A DNA stretch of 64,000 nt, from assembly GCF_011386835.1 (NCBI RefSeq), contig NC_088800.1:23922572-23986571 (forward strand). The letters run 5' to 3'. A program made the position numbers and the translations under genes. The notes beneath the pieces were generated by a model. It had not been told where the DNA came from and did no database searches. It worked only from the letters and a program-made list of their open reading frames with translations. This document shows, in pieces, positions 49,461 through 61,400 of the stretch; position 1 is the stretch's first letter; each line of letters begins with the position of its first letter. This DNA comes from Chrysemys picta bellii (taxonomy: Eukaryota; Chordata; Testudines; Emydidae).

Positions 49461-49771
49461 CAGGGGTCGGCAACCTTTCAGAAGTGGTGTGCCGAGTCTT
49501 CATTTATTCACTCTAATTTAAGGTTTTGTGTGCCAGTAATACATTTTAACATTTTTAGAAGGTCTCTTTCTATAAGTCTATAATATATAACTAAACTATT
49601 GTTGTATGTAAAGTAAATAAGGTTTTTAAAATGTTTAAGAAGCTTCATTTAAAATTAAATTAAAATGCAGAGCCCCCCGGACCGGTGGCCAGGACCTGGG
49701 CAATGTGAGTGCCACTGAAAATCAGCTCGAGTGCCGCCTTCGGCACACGTGCCATAGGTTACCTACCCCTG
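49461..49771 (+). mobile_element. hAT-type MITE with exact 8 bp duplication
   Basis: Begins CAGGGGTCGGCAACCT and ends AGGTTACCTACCCCTG, flanked by tactagta on both sides (49453-49460 and 49772-49779). The 311 bp interior is AT-rich, with 'agaagtggtgtgccgag' and 'gccagtaatacatttta' shared with 6663-6770, then a GC-rich 'ccccccggaccggtggcc' patch. No transposase. Confidence 0.9.
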
Positions 49772-50822
49772 TACTAGTATTTCAGTCATTATCACCTATT
49801 CTCTTTGTCTTACAAAAACTATTTTCAGGTATCTGTGTTACAATGGAGAGCTGCAACCTCATGACAGCTTCCCTGTACAGAGATAGTGGAACCAGCGGAG
49901 GCTAGTGCCCCCACAATGGACATACTGGGGAGAGCAGATCTATGTTTCTCCCTCCCCACACCCCGATGTTTTCTGCTCCCACAATATCTTGTGGAGGTGA
50001 GAGCAGAGCAGGACCCAGCTATGTTCCACCTCTGTGGAGGAGGGACTGGAGCGGCCACTAGTCCATCGCACTTGTGAGCAGGCCGGTGACTAGATGGCAG
50101 GTAGGACTCCCCAGCCCAGCCTGGACCTACCATCCAGACATCATGGGTCGTGGTGGAGACACCGAACCTGGGGGAGGGGCACAAAGAGCATGTGCATCAG
50201 CTACCAGGGTGGAGGACACAACACATGGATTGGAGGGCAGGAAAGCAGACAGGGCACCAGCCACCAGGGTGGAGAATGAGACTGGGCACCGGTACCTGGG
50301 CAGGAGTGTTGGTGCACAGCGCACCAGCTGCCATAGGAATGGCAGTATGAACTACTGAGATGCCCCTTCCCAGCCTGGAGCCACCTGTCATCCCCTGCAG
50401 TCTCCCGTCTCTTGATTAGAATTAGATTTAGTATCACTTTAGTTGCAAAAACACAGAACCAACATAAAAGATTTAAGAGAAATGGAGTGACCTATTTGCC
50501 TATATTAGATTAACAATTGAGGAAAGATGGGCCAAATGGGATGAACCAATTTTTAAAAATCACTGACAAAACTTGTACAAAAATACAAGCCCCAATAGGC
50601 TTCAAAACTACAGCTCTACTGTATTCCCTTACTATCTGTGTTTGCTCCCTCTTAATACAAATGCAAGGATATCAACAATTCTTTTACCTTTAAATAAAAA
50701 GCCTAATATTTGCTATCTAAGAACAAATGTGTAAGGAAACTATGTAACTGATATCACAATTATTAGGTATCATTATAAATGCCTAACTATTTTACAATTT
50801 TTTTTCCAATTAGGCATAAGGG
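49772..50822. other. noncoding sequence, moderately GC-rich to about 50400
   Basis: Overlapping frames on both strands at 49825-50440 come from a GC-richer patch with repeated 'accagggtgga' motifs (three copies). No domain is recognised; it may be an old insertion. Confidence 0.4.
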
Positions 50823-51930
50823 AAAACATGTTGCTGTGTTTTTAGTCAACACTTAGATTTACAAACTGTTTCCCCCTCATTTAACCACTCTTTTTGCACA
50901 CATTTTAGAACATCTGTCTTGCTCTCTTTTTACATTTTAGCTTTTCTTATACTTTTCCTGGGTTTTGCTGAAGTTCTTTTTTATTCCTAGGGGTGGCGCG
51001 ACCATTTAAGGCACTGGCTTAGGCAACTGGGGGCATATAATAAATCCTATTAGTGCTTATTGCAAGTTGATCAGGATGCTGGGATAATAGGGGGCTAGGA
51101 TCAGGGTCCTCTATATATACAAGTGGGAAAACATATTATTGTGTTTAGTTAACATTTAGATTTACAAACATCTAGTTCCTTTAACCCATCTCTTTGTACA
51201 TATTTTAAAACAGCTGTCTTTTTTTTTACATTTAGTTGTTCTCATGTTTTTAGCTGTATTTCATCATTCTAGGGGTGGCTCTACATATCAGGCTTCCGGC
51301 TTAGGGGTTCTTGGCCAGGTACAAATTATAGTGGTTTCCTGCCCTAAGCGAGGATGGACTAAGGGCGGCCCAGAGGCTTGGATCAGGACCCTCTCTAACT
51401 AAAAGATCCTGGGGCTCTTTAGTTCACATTAGATCATTTTTCCTGTAACACATCTCACTGCATATATTTAAAAATCTCTCTCTCTCTCTTACATTTTAGC
51501 TGTAGTTCTTTATCATCTAGGGGTTGTACTACTTATCAGGCCCTGGTTTAAAGGGTCTGGGCCATATATGAGATTTTTTTTTGTCTCCCTCCTTAGGTAA
51601 GGTGAGTTTTGAGGAAAGCAGAGGTATATGGGTAAGGATCCCTTCCAACTGCAATATTTGGGGGGAGGGAGGGTAGGGTTGGTTCTTAGATTTACAAATA
51701 TCCACTTCTTTTATGTGTCTCTTTGTATGTAAAGCTTTAAACATCTCTTTCTGTTTACATGTTAGGTTTTTCATAATCTTAGCTATGTTTCTTTACCATT
51801 TCTAGTGGAGGCACTACTTATTAGTCATTTTTTCAGGTATCTGGGCCATACATCAAATTCTATTGGTTTCCTTCCCTAGGTAAAGTGGGCCTTCCAGCTG
51901 GGATCAGAGGGTGGAAGAGGTTAGGTCAGA
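50823..51930. repeat. four diverged tandem units of about 250-290 bp
   Basis: Anchors recur in order: 'tagatttacaaac' (about 50854, 51156, 51690), 'tacattttag' variants (50931, 51227, 51490, 51756), 'ctaggggtgg' variants (50987, 51269, 51517, 51802), 'ggtttccttccctaggtaa' variants (51331, 51582, 51863) and 'ggatcaggacc' variants (51095, 51378, 51632, 51902). Unit spacing is about 248-296 bp and the identity looks low, so it is an old array. No open frame persists across units. Confidence 0.7.
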
Positions 51931-52460
51931 CCCTGGAAGGGTAAAAATGTAGGTATTAACATCCTTTTCAGTACATCACCATTTCCTGTGACACTGAAGT
52001 TTGGTGGGATTTCCAGAAATAATCATCTTTATCTCATTTTTCAATCTCTCATTCATCTGGGGCAATATACAACTGAGGATAATAAAAGTGTTTTATAATT
52101 TAAAATACAAATGGAACCCTATTTGTTATAAAACTGAACTGTACATACACACACCATCAGGAAGCATACCTCTTGTAGTAAATAAAATGAATGCAATTAT
52201 GACTGATGAATGATAAAGTTGACCTGACAGAACATAACATAATAATTAATACTTTATAATTTGCTCGTTACTTTGTTACACTTTAACTATTCATGCAGAT
52301 AGCTAGGGATACATATACACAAACACTATGTATATATTTTTCATAGAATGATGTAAAAACAGCTCCCAAAATCTGCCAAGGTTATTAAGCTGCTCCAGAT
52401 AAAAGCCTTCTGCAACAACAAATACTATGCAGCTGTATTTAAAATGTATGGCTTCCTTAC

Positions 52461-52678
52461 TGTTTTCTTGAACTATGTCCTGGTGGAATCCTATCTCTTC
52501 TAATGTTTTGGAGAAGTCTGAGGTGGCGCCTGTACAATCTGATTTCTGTTTCAAATACACACCAAATCTGATTTCTGTTACATTAAGGACTTCTCTGGTA
52601 AAATATATGGAGCAAGGAATGAAATAAGCTGTAGTTTTACAATTGGTCTTCAAGCTTGCTTCCTTTAATAGTTGACCA
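52461..52678 (-). CDS. candidate internal exon of an unidentified gene
   Basis: On the minus strand 'ttctttaatattag' precedes and ACA|gtaagg follows a 218 nt block with an open frame (phase 2 start, phase 1 end). It encodes, in part, LLKEASLKTNCKTTAYFIPC, an NVTE glycosylation-type motif, RFGVYLKQKSDC and FSKTLEEIGFHQD. Four Cys and the N-glycosylation motif would suit a secreted or extracellular segment, but no family is recognised. The end phase fits the phase 1 exon at 3.7 kb; the start does not fit directly after the 62.7 kb exon, so at least one exon would be missing. Confidence 0.35.
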
Positions 52679-53799
52679 CTAATATTAAAGAATATTGGAT
52701 CAAAGTACAATTTTAATTGAATATATATATGAGATGATATAGTGGCAGAGTTAAGTCGCAGGTTAGATACTAAAAAATAAAATTGATTTGTATTCTTTTA
52801 CTGGAAATATTTGTAATATGAAACTACTATAAAATATACTCATTTTAATGCATATTCAGTACAGGACAAAGCAAATTGCTGTCAGTGGCTTATATTCAAA
52901 CTCCATTCATCAAACAGAATGCTTAACTCATTAGTTTGCTGTTAGAGGGATATAAAATAAAATACCAATGTATACCATTCTCATTAACAGTGGTGATATG
53001 TTGATGTGGATTATGCAATCATTTCTAATAGCTTTGTGATGCTGTCCATCAGATAATAATCGTCAATGTCAAGATTTAAAACAAACCAAACAATGGTTTG
53101 ACTCTGAGAAGTAAAAAAAACAAGGGCCTACAGTATTTTAAAAGTATTCTGTTATCCATGAACTTGTGTAAGGGGTCACATTTTCAAACCATGGTCTATA
53201 ACTGTGTGCATGTCATTCTGCTTCTGCAGAGTGCATTGCTGCTTCTAATGAAATTAACAGACCTGGCTGGGGAACAGAAATTCCATTTTGCAGACAATTT
53301 CTTTCCAACTCAGAACAAACCAAACAAAAAAAAATTGAAATTCTACACAAAAGAAAATTAAAAAAATTCATTTCAGTGCAGTTGAAACATTTCTGTTTGA
53401 TCAAATACAAGTGTCTAGTTTCAATTTTGACTCTTTATGTGATGTAATTTTTAAAGGCCATTTTAGAAAAATCAAAAAGCTTCATTCCAAAAATACTGAA
53501 ATGGGATGTTTCAACACTGTTGTAACTTATTCCCTTGGTTTTTACTCCAAAACAAAATTCTGGGAAAATTAACATAATTTTATGAAACGTTACAGTTTTG
53601 ACAGAACTACATTTTCCAACTAAAAACTGCTAATTTTTTCTAATCAGCTTTAGAAATAAATGAGAGTTTGCCCTTGATTTCCATGGGAGCAGGATCAGAG
53701 TCAAAATTCTGAATACACCCGGAAAAAGCATATAGTTACACAAAATGTGCACAAATACTATTTTCTTCTTCTATACTTTTTCACTTTGACCTTATTTTC
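52679..53799. other. noncoding sequence, possible old repeat at 53380-53655
   Basis: The T/A-rich stretch with 'gaaacatttctg', 'aaatgggatgtttcaac', 'tatgaaacgttacag' and the end 'ctaatcagcttta' resembles a decayed turtle DNA repeat. Not firm enough to name. Confidence 0.4.
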
Positions 53800-54425
53800 C
53801 CTGATGGATTCTAAAACAATTTCTCTGTGCATAATCTTTAAACATGCTTCCTACCTCTGATTTCTCCACTCTTTGCGCAGCCTCACATTTCCAGCTGCTT
53901 TTCTTCTTGGACATCTTACCACCATCTAAGCTCAGTCTCTCTAAAATGGAATTTATCTTTTCGTCAAATTCCTCTTCGCATTTCTCCTCTATTAGCATTG
54001 ACAACTTTCCTATCCTTCCTATCTCAAAGTTTCTCAACCTCAGTGTTATCCCTGGCTCTCCTGTCATCTCCTTCCCCATACTTACTTTTGAAGTAGAACC
54101 AAAATCCACTGTTTTCTCACTGTCCCAAGTACTGAAGTCCTATTCCATGCCTTTATCTTTCACCTTGAATATGGTACTCTTCTATCCTCATCTCTCCAGT
54201 TCATCCTATATTTAGTGTCATTTTCCTCTCCCACAACTCTAACCCTATTTTCCCAATTTTGACTCCGATCACTGACTTGATGTCTCTTAATAAATTCAAG
54301 CTCACCAACCTCACTTCCAAGGCCCTGCATAATCTTGCCTCCATCTACAGTGTTGTTCTCATTTCCCCATCTGACGTCTTGCTCCATATGTTCCTTGTCT
54401 TATCTCATTGTTCTGATCAATCAGT
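53800..54425 (+). mobile_element. decayed L2-like LINE fragment
   Basis: The blocks 'ctcaacctcagtgttatcc', 'aaattcaagctcaccaacct', 'ccaaggccctgcataatctt', 'gcctccatctacag' follow the 3' part of an L2-type reverse transcriptase ORF. The reading frame is interrupted throughout. A matching 3' tail appears at 55225-55340, so the element is probably split by an insertion. Confidence 0.55.
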
Positions 54426-54429
54426 TCCT

Positions 54430-55224
54430 GTCCTGGCATAGGAGTATGGGGGAGGGGAAAAGGGCACCAGGAAAGAGCATGCCTTCCCTACTCCCCCTTC
54501 TCTCCCCCACCTCCCAAGGGCCAGGGAGAATCACAGCCCCAGCAATTACAGGAATACAGGGACTGTGCCCCAAGACTAAGGTCTGGTCCACAAGTCCATT
54601 GCTACAGACATTTAGCATTGTACCTCCTTCCTCTCCAAAAGTCTCCATGGCTCAGAGCCTCTGCAGCTACTCACTATCACCATTTAACTGCTGAGTAGCC
54701 AGTGGAAGTGACATATGCTCCCTGAGAGACCCAAAAAGCTTTGAGGTGGCTGAACCAAATAGTGGTGAAGAGCAAAGCAGTGTAAATATTCAGGCCATCA
54801 GGGCCCTTCCCCAGCATGAGAACAAGCAACAACGTCTGGAATAGAGAAAAGCATGGAAGACAGGAACATATTTTTGGACTGGGAGTGGGGATGGCCTCTG
54901 GAGAAAGTTAGGAATAAGAGGCAACAAAGGAAGACTGGAAGCAGGAGGAAGGAAGGTGAGATTACAGGGACATGGGACTGGGAGAAGAGAAACTGTTTGC
55001 TGGGGATGAGCGGGAGCCCAGATGCAAGACAAAGAATGGAGGAAGAGGAGAGGAGGGACCCAGAAGCCAGTCCAGCTGGAATGCCAGAGGTGATAACAGC
55101 TGGCTCAGGAGTTGCATTGGGCTGGTTTGGATGAACATTTCAAGAGTGGATAGGGTCAGGGAATGGCAAGAGGCCTGTTTTGACATTGTGCTTTGGGGCT
55201 CCTGTGCACTACACACTGTTACTC
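54430..55224. other. unassigned block between two L2-like parts
   Basis: Purine-rich, moderately GC-rich sequence unlike its flanks. It could be an insertion into the L2-like element. No terminal repeats are seen, and the open frames on both strands are composition-driven. Confidence 0.35.
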
Positions 55225-55340
55225 TCCTGTTCATTGCGATGTTGGAAGGCTTAACGCATCATTTCATTTGGTAAATTTTGTGATATCCTTGGGTGAAAGG
55301 AGCTCTAGAAATGCAAAGAATTATTCATATCATCATCATT
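55225..55340 (+). mobile_element. L2-like LINE 3' tail
   Basis: 'gtaaattttgtgatatcct', 'tgggtgaaaggagctctag', 'aaatgcaaagaattatt' with a following 'atcatcatcatt' run matches the L2-type 3' end ('gaaaggcgctatataaat' consensus style). Confidence 0.55.
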
Positions 55341-56960
55341 TACTTATTTATTTTACAACACACACCTGCCTCTTGACAGTGTTGGACCAATTCATCTTTC
55401 AGCATTATAGAAGTGTGAGGAGTCTCTTTGCTTTGACTAGAACCAGCCTTTTTGCTCTGTGCATTCTGTAAACAGGATTTTGACACAAAGCAGCATCCAC
55501 CCCATTGAATAAGGCTGGGGAAACACTTGGGTTAATGAAGAATGGGCTTTAGCACTGCCTCAGTGCTACCCATTCATGCTGCTGCTCATAAAGCTGTTGC
55601 CTTCACATTCTCATCTGCCTGTGTCAATGCACACACCTGGGAGATGGGATGATGATATACTCTAGATCTTCATATGCCAACATGAAGACAATCAATCTCA
55701 ATTCTCTTGAAAAATGGAACTACTTTGAGAAAGGAGCAATGAGGACTACTAGTTGCTCTAAGGCAATGAAATCTTTAAAGCTGTATGTATAGGACATAGC
55801 TTGGGCCTTGCAGAAATATTTACATATAAAAAGGGAAAAGGGGAAATTTGTCTTCTTGTCAGTTTCACAAATAGGAAAAACAAGAACAAAATACAAACTC
55901 TTCACTCGTTGCTTGCTATTCCTTTAGAAACTTTGTCAGAACTGAAAAGCACTCGTCAGTCCCATTTTAGTCTCTACCAGACATTTGTTTTCTTTTTATT
56001 CTTTTGTGTGATTTAAATATGTTCTAAAGAGTAAGCAGCACATACTGATGATCCTCAAAAACCTATGTTTTGGGGGGACATGGCCTCTTTAGTACCTCTG
56101 CTTTTACTGGTTTCTCTTTTCTACTGCATTTCAGTCCTGCAGTCTGTTAAGACTTCCTCCTTTCCTCTCCTACTTACTTACCCCATCCTATTGCCCCTAC
56201 GTTCTTCATATCAGAAAATGGGTTCAAAATCCTATCTTTGAGATTTTGGCAACGACCAATTTGCTGATTAAGTTTAACATTAGCAAACTGGTGATGTTTT
56301 GGACATGCCTATACTGCCATGTTTCATGTACAATTCCCTCTTTCCCCCCCATTTCTTGGGTCTTTCAGTATCTGTCCTGCCCCACTATCTCTCCTCTTGA
56401 ATTTCTTCTCATTCTCTCTCTCCTTAGTGCAAGTCATCCTCTAATTTTTCTCCCTCATTGACTTTATCATTGTTTGTACAAATGGTCAGCATGCAAATGA
56501 TGGGAAAATAGCATAAGTTGCAGAAGAGAGTGGCACCAATAGCTGTCTCTTTCTTTGTCTATTTCAAATGTTCCATCACGTGATAGCTGTGCACAAGTAC
56601 GCTCACGACAGCCCAGATTTTGGTCAATGTACATCTTTTTTCTGGGACTGGAACCCAGCCAACAGAGAAAAGGATTCAGGAGAAGTATATTGCTTATGGA
56701 ATGAGCATAGACCCAGATGCAGACTTGGAACAATCAGCCTCAAGGGCAAATGTGGTGTGGGGGTTATCCAAATGTGGAGTCTGGTGTTGATGCTGCATCT
56801 AGGGATAAAGGATGGCTTGATTCCTGAGAGAACAATGTTCAAATACCATCAGAGTTTAGGGTTCTGCAAGAATACTTTACCCATCCATACACATTACATT
56901 AATACCACTAACAGTAAATAACAGAATGAAGATGATACCCTCAGCAAATCAACAGACCAA
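55341..56960. other. noncoding sequence
   Basis: Short frames on both strands (56467-56733 minus, 56568-56921 plus) overlap each other and have no recognised domain. Confidence 0.45.
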
Positions 56961-57043
56961 GGCCAAGTTCTGATTTAAAACCCATGCAATCCCAGTGAAG
57001 TTAATGGGCACAAATAGTGCTTAAGTCAGAGCAGAATTTGACC
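56961..57043. repeat. short palindromic repeat
   Basis: 'ggccaagttctgatttaa' pairs with 'cagagcagaatttgacc', hinge 'ccagtgaagttaatgggc'. 83 bp. Confidence 0.65.
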
Positions 57044-58019
57044 CTGGGTATTAAAAAACAACAAAAAGCCACAGAGGGGTATTTGGCCAAATGTGAACAG
57101 ATACCTAGCTGACAACCAGAAGGATCTTTGAAAAATAATTCCACAGCCACCCCTCCACACCACACACTATCCGCACCTTCTTAATCAGGAAGCAAGACCT
57201 CACAGGGGGTAGGGAGGATTCATTTGCTACAGATAAAGACCTTGTCACAGAACGCACAGGGAGGAGTGTATAAAGTACATCTTAAATGGTTTCCACAACC
57301 AGACAGATTTCCTTCTGAAAAACTCAGCAGGCAGTGGAAGTCTGTTCTAAGACCTTCTGCTGCAGAAGGCCCCTGAACTTTTCTGTTGAATAGAAGCTTT
57401 TATGTTGTGCTTTTCATTGATATACCATTACTGTCTGAATATGATTCTCTGTTTTAATAAAACATATTGCTATATTAGTTCATTGTGTAGATGAAAGTCT
57501 TTGAAGATTATTTATGTAACAAAGATGATTATTTAAAAGGTTTGTGTATCTGTTTCATTTTTATTAAACAGCAGTTTAAGCAACTTTAAAATTCAAACCC
57601 CACTATTAATTTCATAATGATATGTTTACCAGCAAACTCTTCCTTTCACCAAGAACCAATTTTTCTACCTAAGGGAGGGAAGAGATTCAAACTACATGCA
57701 AACAATGTTATAGCAAACAGCTTTTAAATATATTTGAAAACTTGAACCATTAACACTTTCTTAAATCAGGAATTTCAGACTACAAAAACAGAAGTTATTG
57801 CAAGCTAACCTTTACAGTGTGATTTATATGCATTTTTGCATATTTAAAGCATTCACTAACCATTAAATTATAGCCTTCTCTGCTACAGAGACAGAGTAAA
57901 ATGAAGTCAGTCAATAATAATGTTAAATATTTAGGAATAAAGCCCATGCTACCATTTAACATCATACAGCACTTCTTCAATATTTGCATCACTTCATCAA
58001 TTATGTACATTTTTTAGAA
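57044..58019. other. noncoding sequence
   Basis: Nothing recognised. Confidence 0.45.
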
Positions 58020-58210
58020 TAACATGACGCATCTACCCATTTATATCAGCCCCCCCATATCACTCTGGTGTCTGAATGCCCCACAATTTTTAATGTATCT
58101 ACCATCATAATACCCCTGTGAGGTAGAGAAATACTATTATCCCATTGTACAGCTGGGGAATGGAGTCACAAAGAAGCTACAAGACTTGCCCATGGTCTCA
58201 CAGGAGAATA
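58020..58210 (-). repeat. MIR-type SINE, antisense
   Basis: 'cccctgtgaggtagagaaat', 'attatcccattgtacagctg', 'gcccatggtctcacagg' is the reverse complement of the 3' half of MIR-like SINEs. Ends are indistinct. Confidence 0.6.
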
Positions 58211-58429
58211 GCTAAACTATTTGACAACTTTTTAGAGCTATTGCTCTTGACTGGCCTGGCAGAGCAATACAGTACCACAGTGGAGATCTGCTTGAGAAAT
58301 GACTCTGGGATTCTTTCACTTTGTTTAGGAAAGAGGCTAGAAGGCTTAAAACTAAAAATACATCTTTGGTTACAGAAGTGTGAGGCATGTAAGAAAACTT
58401 ATGAGAAGACCCCTGCTTTACTAAAGGAC

Positions 58430-58498
58430 TGAGACAAAGCCCACCAAAATCAGTGGAAAGATTCCAATTAATTTCAACAGGTTTTGGATCAGGCCCCA
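58430..58498. repeat. short palindromic repeat
   Basis: 'gagacaaagcccacc' and 'caggttttggatcaggcccc' are inverted, with 'aatcagtggaaagattcc' inside. 69 bp. Confidence 0.6.
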
Positions 58499-58616
58499 AC
58501 TGAATAACCCTCAGCCTAACATAAGAAAGCGTTATCCCTGTTTTCATATTCTTTTCTCATGGCCATTTAGGGAAGGAGAGTCCTTTTGATAAAGCAACAA
58601 ACAAACAAGCAAACAA

Positions 58617-58634
58617 CACACACACACACACACA
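58617..58634. repeat. (CA)n microsatellite
   Basis: About nine CA units preceded by 'aacaaacaaacaagcaaac'. Confidence 0.85.
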
Positions 58635-59910
58635 TACAAAACCTATTGGGTTCTGGCAGAGAAAAAGACCAGCTCTCTCTTTCCCGGGGGTGCATTACTG
58701 GAATCACTTCTTTTATTAATTCTTCAGAATTATTTTTCAAAACAATATGTTACATGACTTCTTTGCCCAGGCAACAAATAATTGTGCCTGCATTTAATTG
58801 CAGGCAAAAGTGATGACATTTCTAATTATTAATAAGTGTAATAAATAGTTAGATGTCTAAATATTATCATTTATATCCACAAAGTTCAGGAGACAAATCT
58901 TTCGGCCTGTATAATAAGCTATAATCTTAAAATGTAATACTAACCTCTGGTCAAACCCTAAACACAAATCTCAGCCTCTAAAAAAAAAAAAAAGGCTCAA
59001 CTGACTTTAGTGAGCATCTGCTGAGTAAAAACAGGTTAAATATTTCAGGATTTGGACCTTTGTTGTTAATCACAATAAACCAAAAACACAATACAATGAT
59101 AATGGCAGCTAAAACTCATATACTTGCTTCACAGTGCATTTTCCTAACCTTGAATTATGGGTTAAAGTCTTGAGACAATATTTAGCACTTACCTTGATGT
59201 CATACAACCTGAAAACTACACTATAATCCATAAAATGAGAAGTGAGAAGAAGCGCTTTATCAAATAGATGATTAAAAATGGAATTTATACAGCATGTGGA
59301 CTTACTCTTAGATCAGTTTAATAAACTTCTAGCAACAGCTCTGGCTAGCCCATATGTTCTAAAAGATTTGTTTATAACAATATTCTAAGAAAAACCTTTG
59401 ACAGGAGAGTGTATAATACACAAAAACAGTTAGTTTTATAATGTATACACAGCCTGACTGCCTTGCTGACTATTAGAAATATATTTGTGCTACATCATGC
59501 ATATTATGTCAATATAATACAATTAGCAAAAATCTAAATGGAAAAAGAGAATAAACAGTAGATTAATATGTTGTATACTGTTATAATGTACAACTTCAAA
59601 CAGCTCTTCCCCTTCCTTTGTGTGTTCACAGTTTCTCCACAATACTTTAAATGGCTGCAAAACTGATATTATTTCATACCATATCCTTTTATTCAGAATA
59701 ATACGGGCTCACAGTCTATACTAGACGTTGTGAAAAAAGACTATATCCCATCCAATATACAGTAAATATAAATACTAGGCTCATTAACATATGTAATTGT
59801 TTATGTCCTTCCAACATTTTAGTAACTTAGTTCCTCAACTGAGTTTTGTTGACTAACCTGTATGTAACATGGATAAAAACAAAACACAGTCATAACCAAC
59901 CAAACATGCC
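58635..59910. other. AT-rich noncoding sequence
   Basis: Nothing recognised; one A-run at 58980-58993. Confidence 0.45.
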
Positions 59911-59960
59911 ATGAGCCAAATTCTACTCAGTTATACCAGTGTACATTCAGAGTAACTCCA
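59911..59960. repeat. left half of a short palindromic repeat
   Basis: 'gagccaaattctactcagtt', 'accagtgta' and 'agagtaactcc' form one arm of the same hairpin family. The other arm is missing, and a CR1 3' end begins immediately at the hinge. I could not find the second arm beyond the CR1. Confidence 0.5.
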
Positions 59961-61165
59961 TAGAATCATAGAACTGGAAGGGACCTCGAGAGGTCATCTA
60001 GTCCAGACCCCTGAACTCAAGGCAGGACTAAGTATTATCTACACCATCCCTTACAGGTGTTTGTCCAACCTGCCCTTAAAAATCCCCAATGGAGATTCCA
60101 CAATCTCCCTAGGCAATGTATTCGAGTGCTTAACTACCCTGACAGTTATGAAGTTTTTCCTAATGTCCAACCTAAACCGCCCTTGCTGCAATTTAAGCCC
60201 ATTGCTTCTTGTCCTATCCTTATAGGTTAAGAAGAACAATTTTTCTGCCTCCTCCTTGTAACAACCCTTTATGTTCTTGAAAACTGTTATCATGTCCCCT
60301 CTCAGTCGTCTCTTCTCCAGACTAAACAAACCCAATTTTTTCAATCTTCCCTCATAGGACACGTTTTCTAGACCTTTAATCATTTTTGTTGCTCTTCTCT
60401 GGACCTTCTCCAATTTGTCCACATCTTTCCTGAAATGTGGCACCCGGAACTGGACACAATACTCCAATTGAGGCCTAATCAGTGTGGAGTAGAGCGGAAG
60501 AATTACTTCTCATGTCTTGCTTAGAACACTCCTTCTAATACATCCCAGAATGAGGTTTGCTTTTTTTTGCAACAGTGTTACACTGTTAACTCATATTTAG
60601 CTTGTGATACACTATGACCCCCAGATCCCTTTCCGCAGTACTCCTTTCTAGGCAGTCATTTCCCATTTTGAACTGACTGTTTCTTCCTAAGTGGAGTACT
60701 TTGCATTTGTCCTTACTGAATTTCATCCTATTTACTTCAGACCATTTCTCCAATTTGTCCAGAGCACTTTGAATTTTAATCCTATCCTCCAAAGCACTTG
60801 CAACCCCTCTCAGCTTGGTATCATCCACAAACTTTATAAGTGTACTCTCTATGCCATTATCTAAATCACTGATGAAGCTATTGAACAGAACCAGACCCAG
60901 AACCAATCCCTGCGGGACCCCACTCGTTATGCCCTTTCAGCGTGACTGTGAACCACTGATAACTACTCTCTGGGAACGATTTTCCAACCAGTTATGCACC
61001 CACCTTATAGTAGCTCCATTTGGTTGTATTTCCCTAGTTTGTTTATGAGACAGTATCAAAAGCCTTACTAAAGTCAAGATATACCACATCTACTGCTTCC
61101 CCCCATCCACAAGGCTTGTTACCCTGTCAAAGAAAGCTATCAGGTTGGTTTGACACGATCTGTTC
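59961..61165 (-). mobile_element. CR1 LINE, 5'-truncated, reverse transcriptase remnants
   Basis: On the minus strand the frame 60586-60906 contains FNSFISDLDNGIESTLIKF, VDDTKLRGVAS (FVDD variant of the catalytic box), WSEVNRMKFSKDKCKVLHLG and ERDLGVIV. After a disrupted stretch, 60051-60467 contains [31 protein letters not shown] and [16 protein letters not shown]. The 3' end, at the low coordinate, is the CR1 tail ('aggtcatctagtccagaccc' read antisense) ending in 'catagaatcatagaa'. Two frames and a missing N-terminal half make it inactive. It is opposite in strand to the CR1 at 33.1 kb. Confidence 0.92.
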
Positions 61166-61204
61166 TTGACACAATTTGTCCACTTAAATTATGACTTGGT
61201 GTGA

Positions 61205-61400
61205 CTTAGGTCCAGATATTTAGAGGTATTAAGGTGGCTCATTTTCAAAAATCTCATTTCAAAAGTGATTTAGGCACTTAGGAGCCTAGATGTCATTGAT
61301 AGTGGGATTTAGACATCTAAATGCCTAAATCCCTTTTGAAAATGAGACTTAAGCACTGAGACGCTGAGCACAGAAACATCTATATATACACCTTTAAAAA
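61205..61400. repeat. palindromic 'gcctaa/ttaggc' repeat
   Basis: 'ctcattttcaaaaatctc', 'tgatttaggcacttagg' pairs with 'atgcctaaatccctttt', 'gaaaatgagacttaag' around a centre near 61295. Same family as 32835-33149. Confidence 0.65.

Noticed and set aside
50823..51930. CRISPR-like array
   Set aside because: Units are 250-290 bp and diverged, with no short identical repeats or unique spacers; the genome is vertebrate.
53792..54215. Frames of 105-123 codons on both strands as a gene
   Set aside because: They fall in a decayed L2-like LINE fragment and neither encodes an intact domain.
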